A DNA stretch of 5,868 nucleotides from Acidimicrobiia bacterium (GCA_025456165.1 JALOLI010000102.1:1-5868); one strand, 5' to 3'. Positions 1 to 5,180 are shown, numbered from the stretch's first letter. Notes: generated from the letters alone by a model not told the origin. Numbers and translations: made by a program.

Positions 1-285
1 GCATCCGTTCCAAGCCGCGACCGATCCGACTCCCGGATTGGCCCGAGGCATGCAAGTCCACGGACAGAGGCTACTCGTTTCGGGCACCCCGATGTCGGGT
101 GGAACGGGGCGTTCCTTGCCGACGGCCGGCCTCTGCTTCATGGCCAGAACGTACCCCTCGGAGGTGACCGGAGAGCGACGGCATGGTGGCGGCAGATGGA
201 ACTTCCCAAAGGGCAGTCGGCCTCCCCGCAGCCACCCGCAGAGCCCGCAGGCAAGCCGGGAACGACTGGCTCCTCGCACAACAAC

Positions 286-308
286 GCCGCCACCGAACAG
301 GTGGCGGC
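286..308 (-). terminator. Perfect 9-bp hairpin, possible terminator of the minus-strand transcript
   Basis: GCCGCCACC at 286-294 pairs perfectly with GGTGGCGGC at 300-308 around the 5-nt loop GAACA. Read on the minus strand, the hairpin is followed by GTTGTTGTG, a weak T-containing tail, whereas the plus-strand flank has no T tract. It lies about 118 bp beyond the tRNA 3' end. It could be an intrinsic-like terminator with a poor U tract, as is common in high-GC genomes, or simply a stable RNA hairpin. Confidence 0.35.
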
Positions 309-329
309 CCAGAGAGGACAAGAGGTGCT

Positions 330-392
330 TCCCCCTCTGGCCCTTCAGGGCTCCCTCTCCCGCGCCAGTGGGAGAGGGCGGGGGGAGCGGGC
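330..392. repeat. REP-like GC-rich inverted repeat
   Basis: The core is a perfect 9-bp inverted repeat, CCCTCTCCC (353-361) and GGGAGAGGG (370-378), with an 8-nt loop. On its left is the small hairpin CCC-TTCA-GGG (341-350); on its right is a G-rich run (379-390). Pyrimidine-rich left arm, hairpin and purine-rich right arm resemble the dispersed intergenic palindromes found in many high-GC genomes. Only one copy is in the window, so its repeat status is inferred from architecture. It could also be a processing or termination hairpin for the tRNA transcript. Confidence 0.4.
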
Positions 393-402
393 TTCCGTAT
401 CA

Positions 403-418
403 CCCCGCCCGCGCGGGG
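403..418 (-). terminator. GC hairpin just past the tRNA 3' end
   Basis: CCCCGC (403-408) and GCGGGG (413-418) form a 6-bp stem with a 4-nt loop. On the minus strand it begins 7 nt after the tRNA discriminator base. No T run follows, so it is a weak terminator candidate; it may instead shield the pre-tRNA 3' trailer from exonucleases. Confidence 0.3.
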
Positions 419-425
419 GAGAAAG

Positions 426-499
426 TGGAGGTGAGGGGATTTGAACCCCTGGCTTCCTCCGTGCGAGGGAGGCGCTCTGCCGGGCTGAGCTACACCCCC
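426..499 (-). tRNA. tRNA-Ala(CGC)
   Basis: A complete 74-nt cloverleaf can be drawn on the minus strand. The acceptor stem GGGGGTG/CACCTCC contains the G3-U70 wobble that specifies alanine. The D arm is GCTC/GAGC. The anticodon arm is CCTCC/GGAGG with loop CTCGCAC, giving anticodon CGC (plus positions 463-465), which reads GCG. The T arm is AGGGG/CCCCT with loop TTCAAAT. The discriminator base is A. The 3' CCA is not encoded (CTT follows), so it must be added by tRNA nucleotidyltransferase. The gene lies 45 bp downstream of the translin-family gene on the same strand and could be made from that transcript or from its own promoter. Confidence 0.97.
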
Positions 500-510
500 G
501 GGCGCGGGGG

Positions 511-516
511 AGTGTA
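511..516 (-). promoter_or_regulatory. Possible -10 box for tRNA-Ala
   Basis: On the minus strand, TACACT fits the TANNNT actinobacterial -10 pattern. It ends 11 nt before the mature tRNA 5' end, which would leave a leader of a few nucleotides. No convincing TTGACA-like -35 lies 16-18 nt upstream, so the assignment is tentative. The tRNA may instead depend on read-through from the translin gene. Confidence 0.3.
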
Positions 517-534
517 CCCGCCTTGTACCCGCCT
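513..534. repeat. Perfect 11-bp tandem duplication upstream of the tRNA
   Basis: TGTACCCGCCT occurs twice in exact tandem (513-523 and 524-534). It lies in the 45-bp gap between the translin stop and the tRNA 5' end. The period is close to one DNA helical turn, which would suit a repeated protein-binding site, but replication slippage is an equally simple explanation. The left copy overlaps the proposed -10 box. Confidence 0.85.
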
Positions 535-544
535 CCGGCCCGCT

Positions 545-1162
545 CTACTCCCCGCCCAACTGGCGGCGCAGGCGCTCCTGCACCACCGTGTTGGTGAGGT
601 CCGCCCGGCTGCGCTCCACCAGGGCCCGAGCCACATCGGTGGTCCGGCGCAGGCCGCCGGTCATGCCGTCGGGGTAGTCGAGATCGGCCAGCAGGTCGGT
701 GATGGCGTTCATGCCCTCCAGCAACCGCTCGCCTTCGGCCAGGTCGCCGGCGCGCAGCATGTCGAGGAGGCGGCGCCGCATCTCCCCCACCGTCTCCCCG
801 AGGCCGTTGAGGTACGGCGCGGCGTCCACGCCCAGGTCCTCGGGCAGGGGCAACGGCTCCCCGGCGAAGACGGCGGCGGTCAGCCGGGCCTCGGCGTACT
901 CCTTGGAGGCATCCCCCAGGAAGCCGGCGTAGCGGATGTCGGGATGGGCAGCGAGAGCCTCTTCGGCCTGACGGAGCAGGCCGTCGGCCTCGGCGGTCAG
1001 GGCGGCGGCGGCAGCGCTCTCGCCGCGATGGAGGGACCGGATGGCGTTAGCCGAGAGGCGGATGATGCGCCGGGAATGGTGGTAGGCGGTCTCCCGAGCG
1101 GCGAACTTGTCGTCGAGGCCGGGACGCACCGCCGCCGACAGCGGCTCGAGGTCGGGTGACAA
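545..1162 (-). CDS. Translin/TRAX-family protein (COG2178-like), putative RNA-binding or RNase
   Basis: This 205-residue, probably all-helical protein matches the translin family. The N-terminal segment (res. 19-47) carries the ARE...SRxIIRLSxxAIRSLHRGE signature. SKEYAEAR follows at 86-93, YLNGLGETVGEMRR at 117-130 and LRRTTDVARALVERSRADL at 171-189. Aligned by eye to human TRAX, the E-Y-x-E-A motif puts E88 and E91 on TRAX E126 and E129. YLxGxxxxxGE puts E123 and E127 on D193 and E197. All four catalytic acidic positions of the C3PO ribonuclease are thus acidic here. The family forms octameric shells that bind single-stranded RNA or DNA; a cytoplasmic RNase role is inference. The start is TTG at 1162, with GGGGG a few bases upstream; GTG at residue 12 lacks a Shine-Dalgarno and would trim the N-terminus. 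The gene follows the membrane-protein gene by 8 bp and precedes tRNA-Ala. COG2178 members are often mislabelled haloacid dehalogenase; no such motifs are present. Confidence 0.85.
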   Translation of the reverse strand: MSPDLEPLSAAVRPGLDDKFAARETAYHHSRRIIRLSANAIRSLHRGESAAAAALTAEADGLLRQAEEALAAHPDIRYAGFLGDASKEYAEARLTAAVFAGEPLPLPEDLGVDAAPYLNGLGETVGEMRRRLLDMLRAGDLAEGERLLEGMNAITDLLADLDYPDGMTGGLRRTTDVARALVERSRADLTNTVVQERLRRQLGGE

Positions 1163-1170
1163 CTTGCCCC

Positions 1171-1461
1171 CTAAGAGGTTGCGGCGCCCACCCGGTCGTC
1201 CCCCCGGGTGCCCAGGTAGCGGGACTCCGCCTGGTGGCGCTTGATCTGGAGCAGGACTGCGATGTAGACCGCCAGCATCACGTCGCAGGCCAGGGTGATC
1301 GCCAGCAGCACATAGGAGCCGGTGAGCACCGCCCCCACCAGCGTCCCGATCGCCAGCAGCATGAGGGCGATCAGGGCGAGGCGGCGGCGGGCCAGCACCT
1401 GGCGGCGGAGCAGTTCCGGCGAGGCGGCGGCCGTCGGGTCGCCGGCAGACGGTCGGTTCAC
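1171..1461 (-). CDS. Small two-helix membrane protein, unrecognised
   Basis: This 96-residue protein matches no family I recognise. Residues 1-27 are hydrophilic and end in a basic stretch (RRQVLARRR). Two hydrophobic segments follow, about res. 28-48 and 50-73, separated by only a Gly-Ser-Tyr turn, which suggests a helical hairpin. The tail (74-96) is polar and begins KRHQAESR. By the positive-inside rule both ends should face the cytoplasm. The start is GTG at 1461, chosen because a perfect AGGAGG lies 8 nt upstream; frames further upstream run into mog. It sits 44 bp after mog and 8 bp before the translin gene, so it is probably co-transcribed and may be coupled to the latter. Composition matches its neighbours. 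It might anchor or regulate the translin protein, but only proximity supports that. Confidence 0.85.
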   Translation of the reverse strand: MNRPSAGDPTAAASPELLRRQVLARRRLALIALMLLAIGTLVGAVLTGSYVLLAITLACDVMLAVYIAVLLQIKRHQAESRYLGTRGDDRVGAATS

Positions 1462-1469
1462 GAAACGAT

Positions 1470-1475
1470 CCTCCT
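1470..1475 (-). promoter_or_regulatory. Strong Shine-Dalgarno that fixes the membrane-protein start
   Basis: On the minus strand this is AGGAGG, 8 nt before GTG 1461, the best ribosome-binding site of the two genes after mog. It overlaps by two bases the right arm of a 6-bp hairpin (1474-1488) that could partly hide it. Confidence 0.8.
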
Positions 1476-1488
1476 GGGCTCGGCCCAG
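1474..1488 (-). promoter_or_regulatory. Hairpin abutting the Shine-Dalgarno
   Basis: On the minus strand CTGGGC-CGA-GCCCAG forms a perfect 6-bp stem with a 3-nt loop in the 44-bp gap between mog and the membrane-protein gene. Its last two bases are the first two of AGGAGG. It may modulate translation initiation or protect a processed mRNA end. It has no T tract, so it is a poor terminator. Confidence 0.35.
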
Positions 1489-1505
1489 CCTAGACCCCGG
1501 CGGGC

Positions 1506-1994
1506 TCAACCCGGGTCCGCACGGTGGTCCGAAGAGCCCCCGGCCAGCAGTTCGCAGGCGTGGCGCAGCGCCGGGCCGACCACCGCCAGGGACTCCTCCA
1601 CCCCGGCAACCGACCCGGGCAGGTTCAGCACCAGGGTCTCCCCGGCGATCCCGGCGACGCCGCGGGAGAGCATGCCGTGGGGGTTGGCCCCGAAGGTGGC
1701 CGCCCGCATCGCTTCGGCCAGGCCGGGGGCCTCCCGCTCCACGACCCGCCGGGTGGCTTCGGGCGTCAGGTCGCGCGGGCTGAACCCGGTGCCTCCGGTG
1801 GTGACCAGCAGCGCCACTCCCTCGGCGAGGAAGGCCCGCAGGCCGGCCTCGACCTCGGCCACCCCGTCGGGCACTACCTGCACCTCGGCGGCGAAGCCCC
1901 ACCCGGCCAGCAGCGCCGCCGCCCGCGGCCCGGAACGATCCTCGGCTTCGCCGCGGCTCACCCGGTCGCTGACGGTGAGCACCCCCGCCCTCAT
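1506..1994 (-). CDS. mog: Molybdopterin adenylyltransferase (MogA/MoaB family)
   Basis: This 162-residue cytoplasmic enzyme adenylylates molybdopterin with ATP, priming it for molybdate insertion by MoeA. Family signatures are TVSDR (7-11), TTGGTG (65-70), SPRDLTPEA (72-80), APGLAEAMR (89-97), MLSRGVAG (108-115) and NLPGS (124-128). By position, D43 and D75 probably match the two catalytic aspartates of E. coli MogA. The length suits a single-domain MogA/MoaB. A GTG at 2003 would add three residues, but I chose ATG 1994 because it overlaps the moaC stop as ATGA and has GGGGAG 8 nt upstream. The family includes both MogA and MoaB names; adenylyltransferase activity is known for this family, and which symbol fits better cannot be settled here. 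Confidence 0.93.
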   Translation of the reverse strand: MRAGVLTVSDRVSRGEAEDRSGPRAAALLAGWGFAAEVQVVPDGVAEVEAGLRAFLAEGVALLVTTGGTGFSPRDLTPEATRRVVEREAPGLAEAMRAATFGANPHGMLSRGVAGIAGETLVLNLPGSVAGVEESLAVVGPALRHACELLAGGSSDHRADPG

Positions 1995-2458
1995 CGCCGC
2001 CACTCCCCGGAACGGCCCCCCGACTTGGCCAGCAAGCGGACCGGGCCGATCTCGGCCCCCCGGTCCAGGCCCTTGACCATGTCGTAGAGGGCGATGGCGC
2101 CGAGGGCGGCGCCGGTCATCGCTTCCATCTCGACCCCGGTGCGCCCCGTGGTGCGCACCCGCACCTCGATCCGGGCCCCCTGCTCGATCTCCTCGATGTC
2201 GGCCTCCACCGCCGACAACTCGATCGGATGGCAGAGGGGCACCAGGTCGGCGGTGCGCTTGGCGCCCATGATGGCGGCCAGGCGCACCACGGCGCGGGCG
2301 TCCCCCTTGGGCAGATCGCCCGTGAACAGCGCCTGCCGGGTGGCCGGGGCCAGGTTCACCCGGGCTTCCGCCACCGCCTCGCGCACCGTCTCGGGCTTGC
2401 CCGAGACGTCCACCATGCGGGCCCGGCCCTGGTCGTCCAGGTGGGTCATGCCGCTCAT
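1991..2458 (-). CDS. moaC: Cyclic pyranopterin monophosphate synthase MoaC
   Basis: MoaC converts 3',8-cyclo-7,8-dihydro-GTP, made by MoaA, into cyclic pyranopterin monophosphate, the first stable Moco intermediate. The 155-residue protein has the usual full length. It shows LPKGD with K51, the block AIMGAKRTADLVPLCHPIEL (62-81), GVEMEAMTGA (108-117), and YDMVKG with D126 and K129, then the C-terminal KSGGRSGEW. K51, D126 and K129 match the catalytic residues known from E. coli MoaC (K51, D128, K131). The ATG at 2458 overlaps the moeA stop (ATGA) and has a strong upstream GGAGGAGG, which favours it over the ATG three codons inside. moaA, moaD and moaE are not in the window and must lie elsewhere. 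Confidence 0.97.
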   Translation of the reverse strand: MSGMTHLDDQGRARMVDVSGKPETVREAVAEARVNLAPATRQALFTGDLPKGDARAVVRLAAIMGAKRTADLVPLCHPIELSAVEADIEEIEQGARIEVRVRTTGRTGVEMEAMTGAALGAIALYDMVKGLDRGAEIGPVRLLAKSGGRSGEWRR

Positions 2459-3690
2459 CCCAGCGCCTCCTCCATCGTCCGGGCCTCCGGCCAGCGGAAC
2501 ATCTCCAATTCGACCTCCGCCCCGGCGGCCAGGTCCCCCACCCCGGCGGGCACCACAGCGAAGGCGTCGGCCCGGGCCAGCGCCGAGAGCACGTGCGAGT
2601 CCTGGCTGCCGCTAGCCGAGGCCTCCCACTGCCCTCGGCGGCAGGCCGCGTTGACCCGCAGGAACACGGTGCGCTCCGGATCGGTGCACACCGCCGCGCT
2701 CAAGCGGCCCGGCACCCGGGGGCGGAAGAGGGCCCGGGCCCCCATGCGCCGCAGCAGGGCGGGCCGGACCAGCTGCTCGAAGGACACCGTCACCGACACC
2801 GGGTTGCCGGGGAGGCCGAAGAAGGGCGTGTCCCCCAGGGCGCCGAAGGCAAAGGGCTTCCCCGGCTGCAGGGCCACCCGCCAGAACTGCACCCCGCCGA
2901 GGGTTGCCAGCACCTGCTTGACCAGGTCGTAGTCCCCCACCGACACCCCTCCGCTGGTGACGACGGCGTCGGCGGAAGCGGCAGCGGAAGAGAGGGCGTC
3001 GGCCAGTTGGGCCGCATCGTCGCCGACTATGCCCAGGTCGAGCGCTTCGGCGCCCAGTTCGGCCAGCATCCCGACGAGCAGTGGCCCGTTGGCGTCGCGG
3101 ATGGCGCCCGGCGCCAGGGCTTCGGTGTCGGCGGGCACCACCTCGTCGCCGGTGGACAGCACCGCCACCCGCGGCCGGCGCCGCACCCGCGGCCGGGCCA
3201 CCCCGATGGAAGCCAGCACCCCCAGGTGGCCCGGGGTGAGCCTCTCCCCGGCGGAGAACACCACCGCGCCGGCGGGGAGATCACTGCCGGCGGGGCGCAC
3301 CCCGTCGCCGGGGGCGGCCGGGACCTCCACCCGCACCCGGCCCGGGCCGGCGGCGGAGGTGCGCTCCACCATGACCACGGCATCCGCCCCGGCCGGCAGC
3401 GGAGCCCCGGTCATTATCCGCACCGCCGCACCCGGCCCGACGGGGCGAGTGGGCAGGTGGCCCGCAAACACATCCTCGAGCACCTCCAACTCCACGGGAG
3501 TGCCGGCGGTGTCGGCGGACCGCACGGCGAAGCCGTCCACCGACGAGTTGGTGAAGGGCGGCACGGGGTGCGGCGCCGCCACATCCTCGGTGAGGCAGAG
3601 GCCGAGGGCGTCGACCAGCGGGACCTCGGCCTCGCGCAGGGGGAGCATCGCCGCCAGGATCTCCCGCTGGGCGGCTGCCAGGGGCTTCAT
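2455..3690 (-). CDS. moeA: Molybdopterin molybdenumtransferase MoeA
   Basis: MoeA inserts molybdate into adenylylated molybdopterin, releasing AMP and giving active Moco. The 411-residue protein has the standard MoeA length and domain order. The N-terminal region carries SSVDGFAVR (49-57) and RIMTGAPLPAGADAVVMVE (91-109). The central MogA-like domain carries AVLSTGDEV (176-184), SGGVSVGDYD (246-255), QPGKPFAFG (275-283) and GLPGNPVS (292-299). The C-terminal domain ends with DSHVLSALARADAFAVVP (364-381). The frame is open 20 codons further upstream, but that stretch is low-quality and overlaps galU. ATG 3690 overlaps the galU stop as ATGA and gives a normal N-terminus; its Shine-Dalgarno is weak (GGGGG close to the start), so expression may rely on coupling to galU. 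A 13-bp repeat inside (3166-3178, 3184-3196) simply encodes RPRV twice. Confidence 0.97.
   Translation of the reverse strand: MKPLAAAQREILAAMLPLREAEVPLVDALGLCLTEDVAAPHPVPPFTNSSVDGFAVRSADTAGTPVELEVLEDVFAGHLPTRPVGPGAAVRIMTGAPLPAGADAVVMVERTSAAGPGRVRVEVPAAPGDGVRPAGSDLPAGAVVFSAGERLTPGHLGVLASIGVARPRVRRRPRVAVLSTGDEVVPADTEALAPGAIRDANGPLLVGMLAELGAEALDLGIVGDDAAQLADALSSAAASADAVVTSGGVSVGDYDLVKQVLATLGGVQFWRVALQPGKPFAFGALGDTPFFGLPGNPVSVTVSFEQLVRPALLRRMGARALFRPRVPGRLSAAVCTDPERTVFLRVNAACRRGQWEASASGSQDSHVLSALARADAFAVVPAGVGDLAAGAEVELEMFRWPEARTMEEALG
2466..2473 (-). promoter_or_regulatory. Shine-Dalgarno for moaC, inside the moeA 3' end
   Basis: GGAGGAGG on the minus strand, 7 nt before ATG 2458, lies within the last codons of moeA. 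It decides the moaC start and supports translational coupling across the ATGA overlap. Confidence 0.8.
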
Positions 3691-4514
3691 GGGCCCCCGA
3701 TCAGGCCCTCGAGGAACTCCCGATAGCGGTCTCCGGTCGCCGGGTGCCACAGGCCCAGCGCCGTGGTGGCCTCCACGAAGCCCGCCGGGTTGCCCACGTC
3801 GAGCAGGTCCTCGGCGGCCACCCAGCCGAGGCAGCGCCCGGTCTCCCCCAGGCGGGCGATGGCGTCGGTCAGTTGGATCTCCCCTCCAAAGCCCGGCGGC
3901 AGGCTCGCCAGCAGGGGGAACACCTCAGGGGTGAACAGGTAGCGGCCCACGAAGCCCAGCCGGGAGGGAGCGTGCTCGCGTCCCGGCTTCTCCACGGCGC
4001 CGGTCACCTCGACGACCCGGTCGGCCAGGGTCAGGCCCACCGCGGCCACGCCGTAGCGGTCGAGGTCCTCGTCGGGGAGAGGCCGGAGACAGACCACCGA
4101 GCGGCCGTCGGAGGCCTCGGCCATGTCGGCCAGGTGGTCTCGCCCCGGGATCACGAGGTTGTCGCCCAGCAGGCAGAAGAAGGGCCGCTCGTCCACCGCG
4201 TCCCGGGCCTGGAGGACGGCATGGCCCAGGCCCCGGGCCTGCTCCTGGACCACCCAGGTGAGCGAGATGCCGGCGAACCCCTTCAGCTCCTCGAGGCCTT
4301 CCATCCCCTCGAAGTGGCTGTAGAGCAGGTCGTCCACGCCCGGGCTGACCACCACCACGAACTCCCGAACCCCGGCCCGCATCCCCTCCTCGACGATCCA
4401 TTGGATGACGGGCCGATCCACCACCGGGAGCAGGGCCTTGGGCACGCTGCGGGTGGCGGGCCGCATGCGGGTGCCCCGCCCCGCCGCCGGGATGACCGCC
4501 ACCGGGACTCTCAC
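3687..4514 (-). CDS. galU: UTP-glucose-1-phosphate uridylyltransferase GalU
   Basis: GalU makes UDP-glucose from UTP and glucose-1-phosphate, feeding envelope polysaccharides, glycolipids and trehalose. The 275-residue protein has the nucleotidyltransferase fold: PAAGRGTRMRPATRSVPKALLPV (9-31) binds the nucleotide, WVVQEQARGLGHAV (87-100) the base, LLGDN (115-119) the metal, VEKPGREHAPSRLGFVGRY (174-192) the sugar phosphate, GGEIQLTDAI (210-219) and DVGNPAGF (239-246) complete the signature. PKALLPV replaces the commoner PKEMLPV, a minor variant. The start is GTG 4514, overlapping the plsY stop as GTGA, with GAGGAGG 7 nt upstream; the longer open frame merely reads through plsY out of frame. 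A related glucose-1-phosphate thymidylyltransferase is less likely because of the GGEIQLTD and EKP blocks. It is followed directly by moeA, a common actinobacterial pairing. Confidence 0.94.
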   Translation of the reverse strand: MRVPVAVIPAAGRGTRMRPATRSVPKALLPVVDRPVIQWIVEEGMRAGVREFVVVVSPGVDDLLYSHFEGMEGLEELKGFAGISLTWVVQEQARGLGHAVLQARDAVDERPFFCLLGDNLVIPGRDHLADMAEASDGRSVVCLRPLPDEDLDRYGVAAVGLTLADRVVEVTGAVEKPGREHAPSRLGFVGRYLFTPEVFPLLASLPPGFGGEIQLTDAIARLGETGRCLGWVAAEDLLDVGNPAGFVEATTALGLWHPATGDRYREFLEGLIGGP

Positions 4515-5104
4515 GCCGACGCCTCCTCGATGGTGTGCTCGCGGCCCTTGATCAAGCGCCGGATGTTGGGCACGTGGCGGGCCACGATGAGCGCCGCCGC
4601 CGCCCCCGCCAGCCCCAGGGACCATCCCCGGTGGCCGAAGGCGGCCAACGCCGGCACCAGGCCCAGTGCCGCCAGCAGGGAGCCGAGGGAGGCCTTGCGG
4701 GTCGAGGCCACCACCGCCACGAAGACGGCGAGCAGCACCAGCAGCGCCCAGGGCTCCAGCCAGGCCACCATGCCGCCGGCGGCGGCCACGCCCTTGCCCC
4801 CTTTGAAGCGGTGCCAGACCGGGAAGCAGTGGCCCACCACCGCGGCCAGTCCGGCGGCGAAGCCGACGACCGGCCCTCCGGCCCAACTGCCCAGGGCGGC
4901 GGCTCCCACCCCTTTGGCCAGGTCGCCGAGCAGTACCAGGGCGGCCTCCTTGCGGCCCATGGTCCGCAGCACGTTGGTGGCACCGGGGTTGCCGCTGCCG
5001 GTCCCGTAGATGTCCACCCCGAGCAGCCGGGGCACGATGACACCGAAATCCACGCTGCCCAGCAGGTAGCCGGCGGCGATGGCGGCGAAGTCCCAGGCGT
5101 CCAC
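4511..5104 (-). CDS. plsY: Glycerol-3-phosphate acyltransferase PlsY
   Basis: PlsY is a polytopic inner-membrane enzyme that acylates position 1 of glycerol-3-phosphate with acyl-phosphate, the first step of phospholipid synthesis. The 197-residue protein has the usual length. It shows all three PlsY motifs: GSVDFG and GSGNPGATNVLR (16-21, 36-47), GHCFPVWHRFKGGKG (91-105) and RHVPNIRRLIKGRE (176-189). Hydrophobic spans lie at roughly 5-25, 54-74, 78-95, 115-133 and 140-178, in keeping with a multi-pass protein. SVDFG replaces the common SIPFG, a variant of motif 1. The start is GTG 5104; it has no Shine-Dalgarno but follows a TAGACT box by 7 nt, which suggests a leaderless mRNA. It heads the minus-strand operon and overlaps galU by four bases. 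Confidence 0.96.
   Translation of the reverse strand: MDAWDFAAIAAGYLLGSVDFGVIVPRLLGVDIYGTGSGNPGATNVLRTMGRKEAALVLLGDLAKGVGAAALGSWAGGPVVGFAAGLAAVVGHCFPVWHRFKGGKGVAAAGGMVAWLEPWALLVLLAVFVAVVASTRKASLGSLLAALGLVPALAAFGHRGWSLGLAGAAAALIVARHVPNIRRLIKGREHTIEEASA
4522..4528 (-). promoter_or_regulatory. Shine-Dalgarno that fixes the galU GTG start
   Basis: GAGGAGG on the minus strand lies 7 nt before GTG 4514 and within the last codons of plsY. It argues for initiation at the GTGA overlap. Confidence 0.8.
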
Positions 5105-5117
5105 GGCCGGGAGTCTA
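5105..5117 (-). promoter_or_regulatory. Candidate leaderless promoter of the plsY operon
   Basis: On the minus strand TAGACT (5112-5117) fits the TANNNT -10 pattern and ends 7 nt before GTG 5104, the spacing expected if transcription starts at the start codon. No Shine-Dalgarno is present. The -35 region, about 17 nt upstream, reads CGGGAC and is a poor match. Confidence 0.45.
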
Positions 5118-5146
5118 GGTACGGGCCTCCCACCGTCCCGGGCCCC

Positions 5147-5180
5147 TTGTCCCCGGAGCCTGGGGAACGTACGTTGCCCC
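5147..5180 (+). promoter_or_regulatory. Candidate promoter for the SAF-domain gene
   Basis: TTGTCC (5147-5152) and TACGTT (5170-5175) are separated by exactly 17 bp, a good sigma-70-type arrangement. The -10 box ends 5 nt before GTG 5181 and no Shine-Dalgarno is visible, so the message is probably leaderless. It lies in the same 76-bp gap as the plsY promoter, facing the other way. Confidence 0.55.
5162..5180. promoter_or_regulatory. Inverted repeat over the -10 box, possible operator
   Basis: GGGGAACGT (5162-5170) mirrors ACGTTGCCCC (5171-5180), with one extra G in the right arm; the central AACGTACGTT is a perfect 10-bp palindrome. It covers the proposed -10 and start site of the plus-strand gene, where a dimeric repressor would act. 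Chance remains possible at this GC content. Confidence 0.4.

Larger units (their letters stand above)
1..425. other. Gene-free stretch with several hairpins
   Basis: I see no convincing gene here. The open frames that cross it have mixed third-position bases and no recognisable motif, and the longest plus-strand one also runs straight through the tRNA and antisense to the translin gene. The stretch holds several inverted repeats: 21-41 (8-bp stem with one G-T pair), 101-115 (6-bp stem, 3-nt loop), 286-308 (9 bp), 353-378 (9 bp) and 403-418 (6 bp). The last three lie just downstream of the minus-strand tRNA and may end or process its transcript. A structured RNA or a degenerate repeat island is possible but not demonstrated. 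Confidence 0.5.

Noticed and set aside
47..70. Resemblance of CATGCAAGTC...ACGGACAGAGG to the 5' part of 16S rRNA
   Set aside because: The match is limited to about 20 bases with mismatches, and nothing downstream follows 16S, so it is probably chance.
1..141. Minus-strand frame from ATG 141 open to the left edge, preceded by TACGTT 6 nt upstream
   Set aside because: It could be a leaderless gene continuing past the edge, but third positions include many A/T unlike the neighbours, the peptide is unrecognisable, and there is no -35. Sequence left of the window is needed.
71..403. Minus-strand open frame of 110 codons downstream of the tRNA
   Set aside because: Its N-terminal part is a translation of the REP-like repeat, and the rest is Arg/Pro-rich with no motif or ribosome site.
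426..499. tRNA-Ala as an integration (att) site
   Set aside because: No integrase gene and no duplicated tRNA 3' end are seen in the window.
38..1159. Long plus-strand open frame (373 codons)
   Set aside because: It runs through the tRNA and antisense to the whole translin gene, with no recognisable domain. Long antisense frames are expected at this GC content.
3166..3196. 13-bp direct repeat 18 bp apart inside moeA
   Set aside because: It is in frame and encodes a repeated RPRV stretch in a loop that is commonly Arg/Pro-rich in MoeA.
3744..5009. Long plus-strand open frame (421 codons) opposite galU and plsY
   Set aside because: It is antisense to two well-supported genes, is rich in His/Gln/Gly/Pro as typical of shadow frames, and matches no family.
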